Source: JBAZDC01 sp041654595 (lineage in GTDB: Bacteria; Pseudomonadota; Gammaproteobacteria; Burkholderiales; Burkholderiaceae_B). From it: DNA of 6,175 bases. Below, in pieces: positions 6,163-6,175 of this stretch. The stretch spans positions 1 through 6,175 of the forward strand of contig CAZKBT010000101.1 of NCBI GenBank assembly GCA_964551305.1, written 5' to 3'. The translations under genes were made by a program, and so were the position numbers. Within the stretch, counting starts at the first letter, position 1, and every line of letters begins with the position of its first letter. Below the pieces are notes generated by a model. That model had not been told where the DNA came from, did no database searches, and was given only the letters and a program-made list of their open reading frames with translations.

Positions 6163-6175
6163 AAACCCCTTTTTT

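Noticed and set aside
1..6175. CRISPR array, toxin-antitoxin pair, phage genes, retron or defence genes
   Set aside because: No regularly spaced repeats and no such coding sequences are visible on either strand; the window is filled by the genes and insertion-sequence ends listed.

Overview
The window reads as chromosomal DNA of a GC-rich betaproteobacterium. The DnaQ, RnhA and efflux proteins and the tRNA-Val(CAC) look most like Burkholderiales, and probably Alcaligenaceae (Bordetella, Achromobacter, Pusillimonas and relatives). This placement rests on recalled protein resemblance and base composition, not on a database search.

Layout. Positions 1-243 hold the 3' end of an ISL3-family insertion sequence: the last 68 codons of its transposase on the + strand and a probable right inverted repeat. 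Positions 244-335 look like the terminus of a second, older insertion sequence, possibly IS21-like, with repeated GGCCA-type blocks. Everything else lies on the - strand. Read in transcription order from the right edge it is rnhA (RNase HI, 5' part damaged or misread at the window edge), a two-gene RND efflux operon (periplasmic adaptor then inner-membrane transporter), dnaQ (DNA polymerase III epsilon proofreading subunit), and tRNA-Val(CAC).

How it fits together. rnhA and dnaQ are close neighbours in many proteobacteria; here a complete adaptor/RND pair sits between them, facing the same way. The adaptor and the transporter should form an AcrAB/MexAB-type tripartite pump with an outer-membrane channel encoded elsewhere; no channel gene and no local regulator are present. 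The gap between the pump and dnaQ is only 60 bp with no convincing terminator, so readthrough into dnaQ is possible. The adaptor has a long leader with a perfect 11-bp GC-rich hairpin just before its start codon and no clear Shine-Dalgarno sequence.

Quality warning. The last ~90 bases (about 6089-6175) are rich in homopolymers, including a 15-C run, and the RnhA N-terminus they encode departs from the family in several places, including the first catalytic Asp. This looks like poor base calling at a contig end rather than biology. I see no convincing previously undescribed system in this window.
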